DNA of 64,000 nt. Origin: Apricaphanius iberus. Lineage: Eukaryota > Chordata > Actinopteri > Cyprinodontiformes > Aphaniidae. Below, piece after piece: positions 32,146 through 42,700 of this stretch (position 1 is the stretch's first letter; each line of letters opens with the position of its first letter). The stretch lies in the NCBI GenBank assembly GCA_028564705.1, contig JAPXFQ010001774.1, positions 372,001 to 436,000 of the forward strand, written 5' to 3'. The notes beneath the pieces were generated by a model, which saw only the letters and a program-made list of their open reading frames with translations, searched no databases and had not been told where the DNA came from. The position numbers and the translations under genes were made by a program.

Positions 32146-33545
32146 CTAGAAAAAATAAAGGGAACGCTTAAATACACAATGTAACGTCAAGTCAATCACA
32201 CCTCTGTGAAATCAAACTGTCCACTTAGGAAGCAAAGCTGATTGACAATCACTTTCACATGCTGTTGTGCAAATGCATGAGCCAACATGTGGAAATTAAA
32301 GGCAATTAGCAAGACACCCCCAATAAACGAGTAAGTGGTGTAAGTGGTGACCACAAACAACTTCTCATTTCCAGGCTTCCTGGCTGTTGTTTTGGTCCTT
32401 TTTTGAATGTTGGCGGTGCTTTCACTTTAGAGGTAGTATGAAACAGAGTCTACAACCCACACAAGTGGCTCAGGTAGTGCATCTCCTCCATGATGGCACA
32501 TAAACGTGAGCTAAAAGGTTTGCTGTGTCTGTTAGCGTAGTGTTCAGAGCATGGAGGCGCTGCCAGGAGAATGCCCAGTGCATCAGTGACACGGAGGCCA
32601 TAGGAGGGCAACATCCCAGCAGTAGGACTGCTACCACTGCCATTGCGCAAGAAGGAACAGGATGAGCACTGCAAGAGCCCTGCAAACTGATCTCCAACAT
32701 ACCTCAAATGTGCAAGTGTCTGCTCATACGGTCAGAAACAGACTCCATAAGGGTTGTATGAGAGCCCAACATCCACAGGTGGGGGTTGTGCTTCCAGCCT
32801 TAAGCTTTGTTTATGCTTGACGCATCGGCGAATATTACGTCATTTCAGCAACCACGCTTCTCCGCGCGGCCCCCGCGGAGAGCCAAATTTCGCAGCGCAC
32901 ACCTAGGAAATTTTCTTACTACGCGGACGGTCCCGTTCAGAAAAACATGCCAGACTGGCAAGAGCTCCTACTGGCATAGGTTCGTGAATACAGACAACTT
33001 TATGATACGGCCCGTAGAGATCACTGTGATCAACTGTGATTTAATGGACGAGTGGACCATCTCCTTTTTGGTCTTTTTCCTAACAGTAGTAAACAGCATA
33101 AAAGTTCTTCCCCTTTGTTAAAGCTCACTGGTGTCGCCATCTTGTAAACAACTGTTATTTCTACTTCTACTATGGTGTAATGTAGTATGCATGCCGTAGA
33201 GCCCTATGCCGGCTCCTACAGTCTTCCAGAATATTGGTTCTCAGCAGGGACAAGCCGCAAAAAGTACAAACGCTGCTAGAAGGCGTCTCGGCCGGTTCCG
33301 TACATCTCATTTCCACGCGGAATGTACATACGTCAAGCATAAACCAAGCTTATTACTGTGCAGGACGTTTAGCATTTGCCAGAGAACACCAAGATAGGCA
33401 AATTCACCACTGGTGCCCTGTGCTCTTCATAGATGTATGCAGGTTCACACTGAGCATGTGCCAGAGTCCGGAGACGGTGTGGAGAATGCTCAACTTTCTG
33501 CAACATGTTCCAGCATGACTGCTTTGGTGATGGGTCAGTAATAGT
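32146..33545 (+). pseudogene. Tc1-like element and transposase, split by a Harbinger MITE
   Basis: The left end region AAAAAATAAAGGGAACGC resembles the terminus of a large fish Tc1-like family with AAAAAATAAAGGGAACAC ends. Forward coding scraps follow: VYNPHKWLR near 32445, repeated small frames through 32790, then after the MITE CRTFSICQRTPR and VLFIDVCRFTLSM (33415 onward). In the last, the DES. of the catalytic block has become DVC. The expected W....S.TVWGG region follows in degraded form to about 33545. Stops and shifts are frequent. The two halves are collinear once the MITE at 32803-33349 is set aside. Confidence 0.65.
32803..33349. mobile_element. Harbinger-type MITE inserted in the Tc1-like gene
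   Basis: Left end AGCTTTGTTTATGCTTGACG and the inverted right end (GCTTGGTTTATGCTTGACG) define the terminal repeats. TTA precedes (32800-32802) and follows (33350-33352). The host transposase resumes on the other side, which gives independent support for the borders. Its ends resemble the MITE at 22971. The interior is GC-rich and noncoding. Confidence 0.75.
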
Positions 33546-34070
33546 GTGGGTTGACATATCTTTAGGGCACTTCTTTGTAAAGAAAAAAATACTTAATAGG
33601 AATGTTTCATTCATTCAGATCTAGGGAGTAATATTTTAGTGTTCTCTACTTTTTTAGCATTGTAGTTGTTCATGCATTAACTTGAATTACCTCTTCCTGA
33701 AACATTCATTTTCTTTTTTAGTATAAATACACAGTCTGAGGCAGTTTTGCTTGATCTTCTAAATAAATTTTAGAACTTTCTGCTGCAAATTAGCTCAGTG
33801 GCTGGTCTGTTTCCTATTAACGAGTTGACGGTCATAAAAGGTAGTCTAAAGGAGTGCTTAGGGTAGCTTCCTCACTACGTCCACTGTGTTGTCCTTCAAC
33901 AGGATTAGCAAAATTGATCCCCCCAGTTGGGATATCACAGTTACTGTTGTAGCGGTAAGCACCGGTAAAAATGTTGACAATAATAATTACCGTCTTGTTT
34001 TTTAAAAAACGCGTCTGTGGTGTAGGAACGGTGAGCCTTACATGCCACCGTCTCATCTGCTGTAGTTGCC
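33546..34070. other. No gene seen
   Basis: AT-rich sequence. The region after 33960 rises in GC content before the hAT remnant. Confidence 0.3.
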
Positions 34071-34076
34071 GCACAT

Positions 34077-34345
34077 GTGCACTTTATAGTTTACAAGCAA
34101 AACTTTCTCTAAGCTGAAATGAGGAGACCGCAGTGCTCAGGACATATATCAGCCCTCAAAGAAGACGTAGTCGGAGGTATGGAAATATTTTGGGCATTTG
34201 AAGAACATCGAGGGACAGTTGATAGTGAACAGCTATCCTGTTTGCAGAACATGCAAGTTAAAAGTGTCTGCAAAAGGCAGCAACACTTCGAACTTCATTA
34301 AACATCTGCGTGAGTATAAGCCAGAACTTTACATTCATTGCAAGG
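34077..34345 (+). pseudogene. hAT-type transposase scrap with BED zinc finger
   Basis: From 34177 the forward frame reads VWKYFGHLKNIEGQLIVNSY, PVCRTCKLKVSAKGSNTSNF and IKHLREYKPELYIHCK. VWKYF..., then C..C, then a TSN...HL....P..Y order is the BED-type zinc finger at the N-terminus of hAT transposases, which binds element ends. Nothing of the downstream catalytic domain or dimerisation region follows, as the sequence soon becomes unrecognisable and then meets the MITE at 34486. Confidence 0.65.
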
Positions 34346-34485
34346 TACGTTAGCTTCAGCGATTAAGCTGAAATGCATGATGTGAGGACTTTGGGTTGAG
34401 GGAGAAAGCAACAAGCAGCTGCATAGTGCCCACTACCTTATAAGCCCTGTTGCGGATACCTCCATATTGAAATCATGCTATGCAT

Positions 34486-35162
34486 TAGAGGGTGCCACAG
34501 GAATCAATTGTAGCTCCCGTCTCGATCCCAAAAAAATACTCCCGTCACGTACCGATCACGTGACAGCCCCCCAAAAAAAATCTTGTCCCGAAAAAATCCC
34601 GAGATAAAGACTCCCGTCCAGACCCGAATCCCACCCCCCTTTAAACCATAGCGTAGCACAGTATCAAAGATCATCTATTTATCTTTATCCGCCATCTTTA
34701 ACCATATCTTGCATTCTCGTTGTTTGGCCACGTTACCACTTCATGAATGGACTCGACTCGTCTGACTACCAAACTATTAATATAGACGCATTTTCAGTCG
34801 GATATCATATGCTTACCAGATTTATCCAGGTGATGTAGCAACAACGTGGCAGTTTCAGTTTTGGTGCGTGCAGTGTAGTAGACCAGATGGAATTGCATTA
34901 TGCAGCAGAGTTAATAACCACACACACTGGCACCGCATCGCAGCGTAATTTTTTAAAGCTAATTCCCTGATATCTGACAAGATATGTAAATGTAAAAAAA
35001 TAAAAAAAATGTAATTATAATTTCCGGTTTCCCGTCCGATCCCGTAGATTAATTCCTGTCCCGTCCCGATACCATTACCAACAGTGAAATTGACTCCCGT
35101 CCTGCGGGAATCCTACAGGAATCACGTGACCCGTGGGAATCCCGAAAAATTGTCACCCTCTA
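34486..35162. mobile_element. 677-bp hAT MITE with perfect 8-bp target duplication
   Basis: The element starts TAGAGGGTGCCACAGG and ends GTCACCCTCTA, inverted termini of about 12 bp. The octamer CTATGCAT flanks both sides (34478-34485 and 35163-35170) without a mismatch, as for hAT insertions. The interior repeats words such as CCCGTC and CCCGTCC many times on both arms and holds no open frame. The intact duplication implies a fairly recent insertion. Confidence 0.88.
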
Positions 35163-35170
35163 CTATGCAT

Positions 35171-35395
35171 TACAGGATCCACAGGGGGCAGATACGAGTT
35201 GCTCGACAATGCGATAGATTGAATCTCGCTGAATTATTATGAATTTAACAATGATTACTGATTTATTATTATTTATAATTTTCCCAAATCTGCAAAACTC
35301 ACTGGAAGGACACAAACTGAGGACGATATTTTCCTGATACAGATGGTTTATGTAGTTGTCCAAAAATTTTATAACAGGTTTCTGCCGCTATAATT
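35171..35395. other. No gene seen
   Basis: Short unique AT-rich stretch between a MITE and an L2 tail. Confidence 0.3.
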
Positions 35396-35500
35396 AATTC
35401 AATTCAATTCACATTTATTTATATAGCGCCATTTCACAACAAATGTCATCTCAACGCACTTTACAACAAAAGTAATTTCAATACACTTATGCAAACAGTC
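35396..35500 (-). mobile_element. L2-type LINE (family A) 3' tail
   Basis: The plus strand reads AATTCAATTCAATTCACATT, TATTTATATAGCGCCATTTC, ACAACAAATGTCATCTCAAC, CACTTTACAACAAAAG, the reverse complement of the family-A 3' end. It is a very short insertion. Confidence 0.8.
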
Positions 35501-36637
35501 CAATCAGTTTAAAGTTTTCTATGTAAGGAATCCTAGCAGATTGCGATGAGTCACCAACGTGAGGTTATGTACATGTAATACCCTCGAAACAATTAACAAC
35601 ACATAGTTTTCATGAAATATTTGACTCAATAGCAAATATACATTGAACTTCTTATAATATGCCCTGTAAAATAATCAATTTCTAGCCAATCATTTTCTTT
35701 TGATTTAGCAACAAAACAGCTATATTGATATGAACAGTAGAATAATGATAGTAATGATTTGCATGCTCAACTCTTGTTCCTTTACTTTGATGTGAAAAGT
35801 TGAACTTTTGATAAGGCTTTATCTATATTATTTTAAATATGCTGTTACACTTTTTCAAAACTATTTCAATCAATGCTTTCTAAACCTCTTTAACACCCGT
35901 CAAAAAAATACAGGGATAATCCCAAAAACTGAGATAATTTTGGACACAATAACCGTGAGGTTAACCCCCCCCCCCCAGAGAATGCCACTGATTCTTTCAA
36001 ACCAGCATCTCCCTCATCCTCTGCTACATATTCCTCAAGCTCATCCTCAGGGGCTACAATGTCAACAGCACTGAGCCAGATGTTAAGAGAAGGACCTAGC
36101 TGCATAAAACAGAAAAGGGAAGGGGTGGGTCAGTTGTCAGACCCATATCATATTTGTAAATGACACTATTGCACTCCAGAACTGAAGGAAGGTGATATTT
36201 TGAATATTAGCTGTCCTGTCCCAGGTTTTTTGTCCTTACCTTTGAAGTCGTTATGGATTTTGGTCAATGTTGAAACATTAAACTTCTGATACACAATATA
36301 TTAACAACTAAACTATTGTAGTTTATTTTACCTTTACACAATTACCAATACCAATACACATTCAAATTCAGTAAATATTTTTAAATCATTCTGCTAGGTT
36401 GCACAATCTTCAGATCTAATTATGCTGTTTTTGATAACTGCATGGTATTAGTTCTGTAATTTTTGTCCCGATTTTTTTATTCTGTTTTTCATATCAACTT
36501 AAAAGCTTCAGTTACCTCTCATTTTGCTGCAAAATTCATCCTATTAGGGAGAATAAAGGATGATTCTATTCTTTTTATTTTTCCTAATTTTTGTTGGGTC
36601 CCTCACAGCTCCACAGAAGAAAAGCCTCACTCTCACC
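35501..36637. other. No gene seen
   Basis: AT-rich sequence with a run of about 14 C near 35959. Small frames only. Confidence 0.3.
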
Positions 36638-36680
36638 CCTCAATTCCACTACATGCGCTCCGCCCCGCCACGCATGCCGC
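36638..36680. repeat. Left terminal inverted repeat of the PIF-like element
   Basis: About 40 bp, 37 or so of which match the right end in inverted orientation. Very GC-rich compared with the flanks. Confidence 0.75.
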
Positions 36681-37088
36681 AGCAAAACCGATCCCATTTT
36701 AATGAAAAATAACTATTCTACTACCGCCGCAGTGCGGCACAGGGCGCCGGCCGCCGTCTCGCACTCCAGCAAAAATAGGATTGGAACGAATTTTGCCGTA
36801 CACTGGAGCTAGTCCGCAGTAAATCTACACAAATAAAAAAGTACCAGACAGGATACAGAAAATGCAGATCATCCGATTTTTCAAAATAAATCAGTAAAGA
36901 CAGACTTCTTATTTTTTTCAAGACAGAATTTTTCTTTGCATAGCTATTATTATTTCTTCTCACTGAAATTGATAAATATGTGTTTTCTAAAATAATTGTG
37001 TGTATTTATGCATATATTACCTGTCGCACATCATAGTAGGTGCGTCCGTCAACAAATACATCTTCAGATACGGGAGAAACCTTACAAC

Positions 37089-37221
37089 ATGGATGAAGAG
37101 AAACTCATCATCGAAGTGGAAAAACATAAAATACTGTATGATACAACTCATCCTTTCTACAAAGACACAAAGAGAAAAGATAAAACCTGGGCCGAAATTG
37201 CCAAAGGTTTGGGAGTGACTG
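37089..37221 (+). CDS. MADF-domain exon 1 of a PIF-type accessory gene
   Basis: The exon starts at ATG 37089 and reads MDEEKLIIEVEKHKILYDTT, HPFYKDTKRKDKTWAEIAKG, LGVTG. It then meets a consensus splice donor GTAAGT at 37222-37227. The pattern LI..V..H..LYD....FY.D...K...W.EIA..LGV is the first two helices of a MADF (Myb/SANT-like) DNA-binding domain. The rest of the domain (recognition helix with a WK.LR-type motif) should lie in exon 2, which is not found in the following sequence. The MADF protein of PIF elements assists the transposase in binding ends. There is no stop in the exon, so its frame is still open, unlike the sibling at 46142. Confidence 0.65.
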
Positions 37222-37258
37222 GTAAGTACATTGTTATTGTAATGTAGATGTAAAAAAG

Positions 37259-37513
37259 ATGTCTGACTCTGTAATTTTTTCTGGTCCCCTGCCTGATCGT
37301 ACTAGCGATGACATGTACAGCCGTATGCTTTCGTTCCACCTTTGGTTGTCAAGGTGGTGTCCAGAAAACGATGTGGGCTACATTGATAACTGGGGGGCCT
37401 TCTGGGGAAAACCTGGACTGTTACGTAGAGACGGCATCCATCCCACCGAGGACGGAGCTTCGCTTCTTTCCAGGAACATTGATAGGGTTATCTCTAGTTC
37501 CCCAAAGCCGTGA
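37259..37513 (+). CDS. L2-type LINE ORF1, C-terminal esterase-like part
   Basis: The frame contains [46 protein letters not shown] and [20 protein letters not shown]. The GPLP block and the DG.HP block correspond to parts of the SGNH-type hydrolase domain found in ORF1 of L2/CR1-like elements; DG.HP carries the catalytic Asp-His pair. The N-terminal part with the nucleophile serine is absent, so the insertion is 5'-truncated within ORF1. It ends at TGA 37511-37513, overlapping the upstream limit of the ORF2 frame. Role in the LINE cycle is unclear. Confidence 0.7.
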   Translation: MSDSVIFSGPLPDRTSDDMYSRMLSFHLWLSRWCPENDVGYIDNWGAFWGKPGLLRRDGIHPTEDGASLLSRNIDRVISSSPKP

Positions 37514-40500
37514 CAACCCAGAGTCCAGCTCAGGGAACCCAGAGTCGAGCTCAGGGAAACCAGTCCAGAGTCCAGATCAGGGAACCCAGAGTCCAGGTCA
37601 AGGAACAGGGACTGCCACCCACCCACTACCCTATAGAGATAGTTTCCCGTCCACTACCCAAAACTAATGAATTAAAAGTTAATGCTACTAGAGCAAAGTA
37701 TAAAAATCTCATAAAGATAAATAAAACTCGGACTGAACATAAAAACAAATCAATTAAATGTGGTTTACTAAACATAAGATCTCTCCCCTCAAAAACACTC
37801 TTAGTAAATGACTTAATTTGTGAAAATAATATTGATTTGTTTTGTCTTGCAGAGACATGGTTGCAGGAAGAGGACCATGTCACAATAAATGAGTCAACTC
37901 CCCCTAGCTACTTAAACTTTAGTGTCCCTCGAAGTACTGGTCGAGGAGGTGGAGTAGCAACTATCTTTCATTCCGATTTACTAATTAATCTCCAAAAAAA
38001 TAATAGTTACAGTTCCTTTGAGCATCTAGTTTTTAGCTTTCCTCATACACATAACAAAGCAGTAAAGCCACTTTTGTTTGTGGTCTTATATCGTCCACCA
38101 GGACCTTATTCTCAATTTTTAGATCAGATTTCAGATTTTCTATCTGACTTAGTTTTAAACACTGATAAAGTCATTATAGTCGGAGACTTCAATATTCATG
38201 TTGATAATGAAAGTGATAGTCTAAATACAGCTTTTAACACTATCCTAGACTCAATAGGCTTTACTCAAAATGTGCAGGGACCAACACATTCTTGTCACCA
38301 CACTTTAGATCTTGTGCTGACTTATGGCATTGACTGTGAAGAAATAACAGTCTTTCCACATAACCCTATCCTGTCTGATCATTTCCTTATCACTTTTAAA
38401 CTTACTCTAATGGATCATATCAAACCTGAAAGAAAACTTCATTATACCAGAACGTTATCAGACAACGCTGTAGCAAATTTTAAAGAAGCTCTTCCAACTT
38501 TAATTTCCTCAGTTTATAAATGCAGAACAGAAAACAGTGATTTAACTCGTGACCCCTCACAACTTGACATTTTAGTTCATAGCGTTAATTCCTCCCTGCG
38601 TCGGGCAATAGACAAAGTTGCCCCCTTGAAAAGGAAGGTGGCTAGCCATAGAAGATTAACTCCCTGGTTTAATTTAGAGCTACGTACCCTAAAGCAGAAT
38701 GTTAGAAAACTAGAGAGAAAATGGCGCTCCACGCATTTACATGATTCCTTTTTAATATGGAAAAATAGTTTATTGCTATATAAAAAGAGCCTTCACACAG
38801 CTAGAACAGCATATTATTCATCTTTAATCGAGGAGAATAAAAATAATCCTAGGTTTCTTTTTAATACAGTTGCCAAACTCACACAGGATCATAGCTCTAT
38901 CGAGCCAACCATTCCCCAAGCTCTAAGCAGTGACGACTTCATGCAATTCTTTATAAATAAAATAGACTCCATAAAGAATAAGATAATTGGGAACCTTCCC
39001 AATATGCTTGCTTCCTCCTTAGTTAATGAGGCAGCCTCAAAAATGGTGGAACCTAATATATGCTTAAACTGCTTTAATGCAGCCGAACTTTGTGATGTAC
39101 TAAAATTATTAGCTTCATCTAAACCTTCAACTTGCGTTTTAGACCCAATCCCAACTAAACTCTTAAAAGAAGTTTTCCCTCTGATCGCTGCTCCAATTTT
39201 AAATATAATGAATCTATCCTTAGTCAATGGATATGTACCACAGGAGTTTAAGATTGCTGTAATTAAACCTCTACTTAAGAAACCCTCTCTTGATCAAAAC
39301 GACTTAATTAACTATAGACCGATATCTAATCTTCCCTTCTTATCTAAAATTCTTGAGAAAATAGTTGCACACCAGATATGTGAGCATTTAAACAATAATG
39401 AGCTGTTTGAGAAGTTTCAGTCAGGCTTTAGAGCTCATCATAGCACTGAAACAGCTCTGGTGAAGGTTACTAATGATATTCTCATAGCCTCAGACAATGG
39501 ACTGGTGACCATTCTGGTCCTGTTAGATCTCAGTGCTGCCTTTGACACTGTTGATCACAATATTCTCATAGAAAGGCTTCAAAGTGTCGGTATAATAGGA
39601 ACAGCACTAGGTTGGTTTAAATCTTATTTGTCTAACAGATTTCAGTTTGTTCAGGTAAACAATAGATCTTCCTCAACCTCAATAGTTACTTGCGGAGTAC
39701 CACAGGGTTCAGTGCTTGGGCCGATTCTCTTTACTATATATATGCTTCCTATTGGTAAAATAATTAGGCAGCATGGGATAAAATTCCATAGTTACGCAGA
39801 TGATACACAGCTATATCTATCCATAAATCCTGATGAATCCAATCAGTTAGGTAGACTACAGGCATGTCTGGAAGACATAAAAACTTGGATGACTCTAAAC
39901 TTCTTGCTTCTAAATTCTGATAAAACAGAAGTTGTCGTCTTTGGACCAGAAGCTCTGAAAAAGAAACTACTTAGTCAGCCCCTTCACCTGGACGGCATTA
40001 AATTAGCCTCCAGTAATAAAGCAAAAAACCTCGGTGTCATTTTTGACCAAGATATGTCATTTAGATCTCACATTAAAGAAGTCTGTAGGATTTCCTTTTT
40101 TCACCTTAGGAATATTACAAAAATTAGAACCATCCTGTCCAGGAGTGATGCTGAAAAACTAGTCCATGCCTTTGTTACTTCAAGGCTGGATTACTGTAAC
40201 TGTCTATTATCAGGTAGTCCACAGAATACAATTAAAAGTCTTCAGTTAGTTCAAAATGCTGCTGCTAGGATTCTGATGAATATTAAAAGAAGAGATCACA
40301 TTTCCCCTGTTTTAGCTTCTCTTCACTGGCTCCCAGTAAAATCTAGAATAGAATTCAAGATCCTCCTTCTGACATATAAAGCCCTTAATAATCTAGCTCC
40401 ATCATACATAAGAGACCTGATTGTTCCATATGTTCCTAACAGAGCCCTTCGCTCTCAGACTGCAGGTTTACTGGTAGTTCCTAGGATTTCTAAAAGTAGA

Positions 40501-40635
40501 ATGGGTGGCAGATCTTTCAGCTATCAGGCTCCCCTCCTATGGAACCGGCTCCCAGGGTTGGTTCGTGAAGCAGACAATTTGTCTATCTTTAAAACTAGGC
40601 TAAAAACTTTCCTCTTTGACAAAGCTTACAGTTAG
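37510..40635 (+). CDS. L2-type LINE ORF2 polyprotein: endonuclease and reverse transcriptase
   Basis: An open frame of 1041 codons. Residues about 80-300 are an AP-like endonuclease: LLNIRSL (Asn 88), LAETWL (Glu 115), GDFNIH (Asp 226, Asn 228) and SDHF (Asp 290, His 291) are all present. Residues about 540-850 are the [33 protein letters not shown] (678-683 region), [11 protein letters not shown] from 728, YADD at 762-765. A C-terminal domain with [20 protein letters not shown] follows. The protein nicks target DNA and primes cDNA synthesis there. The first codon is GTG, and there is no ATG before the endonuclease, so translation may depend on reinitiation or frameshifting after ORF1 (frames differ by -1). 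The first 70 residues are repeat-encoded. No disabling mutation is visible. Confidence 0.92.
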   Translation: MTTQSPAQGTQSRAQGNQSRVQIREPRVQVKEQGLPPTHYPIEIVSRPLPKTNELKVNATRAKYKNLIKINKTRTEHKNKSIKCGLLNIRSLPSKTLLVNDLICENNIDLFCLAETWLQEEDHVTINESTPPSYLNFSVPRSTGRGGGVATIFHSDLLINLQKNNSYSSFEHLVFSFPHTHNKAVKPLLFVVLYRPPGPYSQFLDQISDFLSDLVLNTDKVIIVGDFNIHVDNESDSLNTAFNTILDSIGFTQNVQGPTHSCHHTLDLVLTYGIDCEEITVFPHNPILSDHFLITFKLTLMDHIKPERKLHYTRTLSDNAVANFKEALPTLISSVYKCRTENSDLTRDPSQLDILVHSVNSSLRRAIDKVAPLKRKVASHRRLTPWFNLELRTLKQNVRKLERKWRSTHLHDSFLIWKNSLLLYKKSLHTARTAYYSSLIEENKNNPRFLFNTVAKLTQDHSSIEPTIPQALSSDDFMQFFINKIDSIKNKIIGNLPNMLASSLVNEAASKMVEPNICLNCFNAAELCDVLKLLASSKPSTCVLDPIPTKLLKEVFPLIAAPILNIMNLSLVNGYVPQEFKIAVIKPLLKKPSLDQNDLINYRPISNLPFLSKILEKIVAHQICEHLNNNELFEKFQSGFRAHHSTETALVKVTNDILIASDNGLVTILVLLDLSAAFDTVDHNILIERLQSVGIIGTALGWFKSYLSNRFQFVQVNNRSSSTSIVTCGVPQGSVLGPILFTIYMLPIGKIIRQHGIKFHSYADDTQLYLSINPDESNQLGRLQACLEDIKTWMTLNFLLLNSDKTEVVVFGPEALKKKLLSQPLHLDGIKLASSNKAKNLGVIFDQDMSFRSHIKEVCRISFFHLRNITKIRTILSRSDAEKLVHAFVTSRLDYCNCLLSGSPQNTIKSLQLVQNAAARILMNIKRRDHISPVLASLHWLPVKSRIEFKILLLTYKALNNLAPSYIRDLIVPYVPNRALRSQTAGLLVVPRISKSRMGGRSFSYQAPLLWNRLPGLVREADNLSIFKTRLKTFLFDKAYS
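37517..37605. repeat. Short minisatellite, unit about 21 bp, at the ORF1/ORF2 junction
   Basis: Four or so units of CAGAGTCCAGCTCAGGGAAC with substitutions. It is translated in all frames without stops and gives low-complexity Q/S/G-rich peptide. It separates the ORF1 stop from the endonuclease and may vary in copy number among family members. Confidence 0.7.
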
Positions 40636-41897
40636 AGATATGTTTATAGGTAGTTAGAGTCAGGTCAGACAGGTAGATAGGAAGAGACAGGTTAATGTTA
40701 GTAGTCAGGCAGAGTGTCAAAAGTTAGGAAGAGATAGGAAGAGGTAGAGTAGCTAGGTAGAGATAGATTAATGTAAGCCAGGTAAAGATCCGGAGCCGGT
40801 CGCGGCTTACCGCCGCGGAAGAAATGCGCCCCACGGGGGCCAGCCAGCGCCGGAGAGGGGTCCCTCAATGGGGATCCTCCCGCACAGTGCGGCCGCCCAT
40901 TACCTGCCGGGTTGAATCCCCCGGGCAGACTGTGCGGACCCCACCCGTTTATCCCTTAAACGTTTCTCGCCCTCTTCAACTCTGTCCTCTCAGTTCTGTC
41001 TATTTTTCCTTAAGATAGTTCTGTCTATTTTCCTTAAGATAGTTGTCGACTATCGGTCTCGTGCCGGTATTTAGCCTTAGATGGAGTTTACCACCCACTT
41101 TGGGCTGCATTCTCAAACAACCCGACTCCGAGAAGACCCCGGCATGACGGGGGCCGTTACCGGCCCTACACCGTCCACGGGCTGAGCCTCGATCAGGAGG
41201 ACTCAGACAGAGTGTTGGTAGCCAGGTCTCCTAGTAGCTAGGAGACAGGTTAATGTTAGTAGCTATGCTGCTTTAGGCTAGGCTGTTGGAGGACATTATT
41301 AGGGTCTGTTCCTACTTTCTCTCCTACTTCTCCCCAACTGCATGATGTGCTGTCAATTCAAGCACTAACCTGTTTTCTATTATAGTAGGTGCTCCGGATT
41401 AGCCCTGCTTGACGACCCTGACTAAGATGGCATTGCAGTGACGGAAAATTCTCCACGTCCTGCAACAAACTTCTGCATCAGTTCTATTGCTCTTTCTGTG
41501 TCTCTGTTATGTATTCTCCAAGCCACAGACGGTCGCGGCAGATAACCGCTTGTGCTGAGCCTGGTTCTGCCGGAGGTTTCTTCCTGTTAAAAGGGAGTTT
41601 TTCCTTCCCACTGTCGCTGCATGCTTGCTCAGTATGAGGGATTGCTGAGAATTCCACGACGCAATCTTCTGTGGTTCTGTAATTTCTACATTAAACATTG
41701 TATTGTAATAACTCTTTTTGTAAAGTGCCTTGAGATGACATCTGTTGTGAAATGGCGCTATATAAATAAACTGAATTGAATTGAATTGAATTGAATTCTA
41801 ACCCAATGCACATGCTTCGTTGAGCACCTCTGGGCTACGAAGCGGAGCGGAGGTGGGGCGCATGCAGCATAATTTCACGACGGCAGAGAATCGCTGT

Positions 41898-41937
41898 GGC
41901 GTGCGTGGCGGGGCGGAGCGCATATAATGGAATTGAG
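41898..41937. repeat. Right terminal inverted repeat of the PIF-like element
   Basis: Inverted partner of 36638-36680, reading GCGTGCGTGGCGGGGCGGAG then CGCATATAATGGAATTGAGG on the plus strand. Confidence 0.75.
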
Positions 41938-42700
41938 GAGTTAGAGGGAGGAGGAGCTGAGTCTATAAATACATCCCCGCCACCAACTGTTCGTTTTCCT
42001 GCACTCAGCCTTCGGCCGGAGCTGGCAATGAAAGACGATCATCAAACTCCTTCCTTTGCTGGTGAAGGAATAACTCGTTCCAGGGAGCTCAAAGACTGCT
42101 AACACCAGGTGAATCCTAAACATTGAGAAACAAAGACATTGTTTTATCTTCAAAGCCCGACAAGACGTTCCCTGAATTTCAGAGAGCCGACCGCTGAGGA
42201 ACAGGAGCCAAAAGGTGCATGCAGTGGGGATCTGAACCAGCCGAAGCCGCATTCATTCGACGCCACAGAGCCGATAAGAATTGCCATGCTGGAAACTGCC
42301 AAACAGGTACTGTTCAGTAAAAGAAAGTTGGTGCTAGAGGACAAGCTAACTGCATCCCCAACGGCCAGGAGGCCCACTCTAACCAGCTACCGCAGCCATT
42401 GTTAGCCGCTAGGCTAACATCGCTCAACCCCTTTTCCTCATCGACACGAACACAACTTTGAGAACGTTAATCATTCATAAGGTCTGTCTGGCAGAGGCAA
42501 ATTAGTTTAGGATAACTCATTTTAAAAGCGTGTGTTTTACTGTAAACTTGTATAAGTTTTCATCTGCTATATTTGGGTAAACCAGGGCTCTCGGCCAGAA
42601 GTTTTAAGAAGTATTTTAAAAGACTTTCCCAACAAAGAGTTTTAAATCCTGCAATTTGAGTTACTCAAACTGCACCAAACGCCCCATGTGTGTTACAGGG
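41938..42700 (+). promoter_or_regulatory. TATA-box-containing leader-like sequence, unassigned
   Basis: Directly outside the PIF-like right end lies a TATA-like CTATAAATAC (41964-41973) followed at normal spacing by GC-richer sequence. It contains small frames (41896-42102 and 42139-42405, 68 and 88 codons), neither with a known domain. The block resembles the promoter and leader of a retroelement or a small transcription unit, but no long terminal repeat or primer site was recognised. After 42420 it becomes AT-rich with no features. Confidence 0.3.

Larger units (their letters stand above)
37259..41795 (+). mobile_element. L2-type LINE (family A), near full length, intact ORF2
   Basis: Order: truncated ORF1 (esterase-like), short tandem repeat at the ORF1/ORF2 junction, ORF2 with endonuclease and RT, a 1.16-kb 3' UTR with a GC-rich part (40790-41230), the conserved 3' end AAAGTGCCTTGAGATGACAT, and tandem GAATT tail (41772-41797). 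The copy inserted into the intron of a PIF-like element. It is the reference copy for family A, of which fragments occur at 1773, 22600, 35396 and 42700. Confidence 0.9.
36638..41936. mobile_element. PIF-like DNA transposon remnant with GC-rich inverted ends, split by an L2 LINE
   Basis: The left end CCTCAATTCCACTACATGCG, continuing CTCCGCCCCGCCACGCATGC, is mirrored at 41898-41937 by the inverted equivalent (reading CCTCAATTCCATTATATGCG and CTCCGCCCCGCCACGCACGC). Within it lie a MADF-domain first exon (37089-37221) and, inserted downstream of its splice donor, a complete L2-type ORF2 LINE. Removing the LINE leaves roughly 750 bp, so the transposase gene is deleted and the element is nonautonomous. 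A MADF-like accessory protein is known from PIF elements, hence the assignment. The target duplication could not be fixed because the shared sequence runs into the repeat ends. Confidence 0.7.

Noticed and set aside
34119..34301. 60-codon plus-strand frame
   Set aside because: It overlaps the BED zinc-finger frame in another phase. The C..C and H signature is only in the neighbouring frame.
37308..37667. 119-codon frame overlapping ORF1 and ORF2 of the L2 LINE
   Set aside because: It is kept open by the stop-free minisatellite and lies in a third frame. The esterase-like and endonuclease motifs are in the other two frames.
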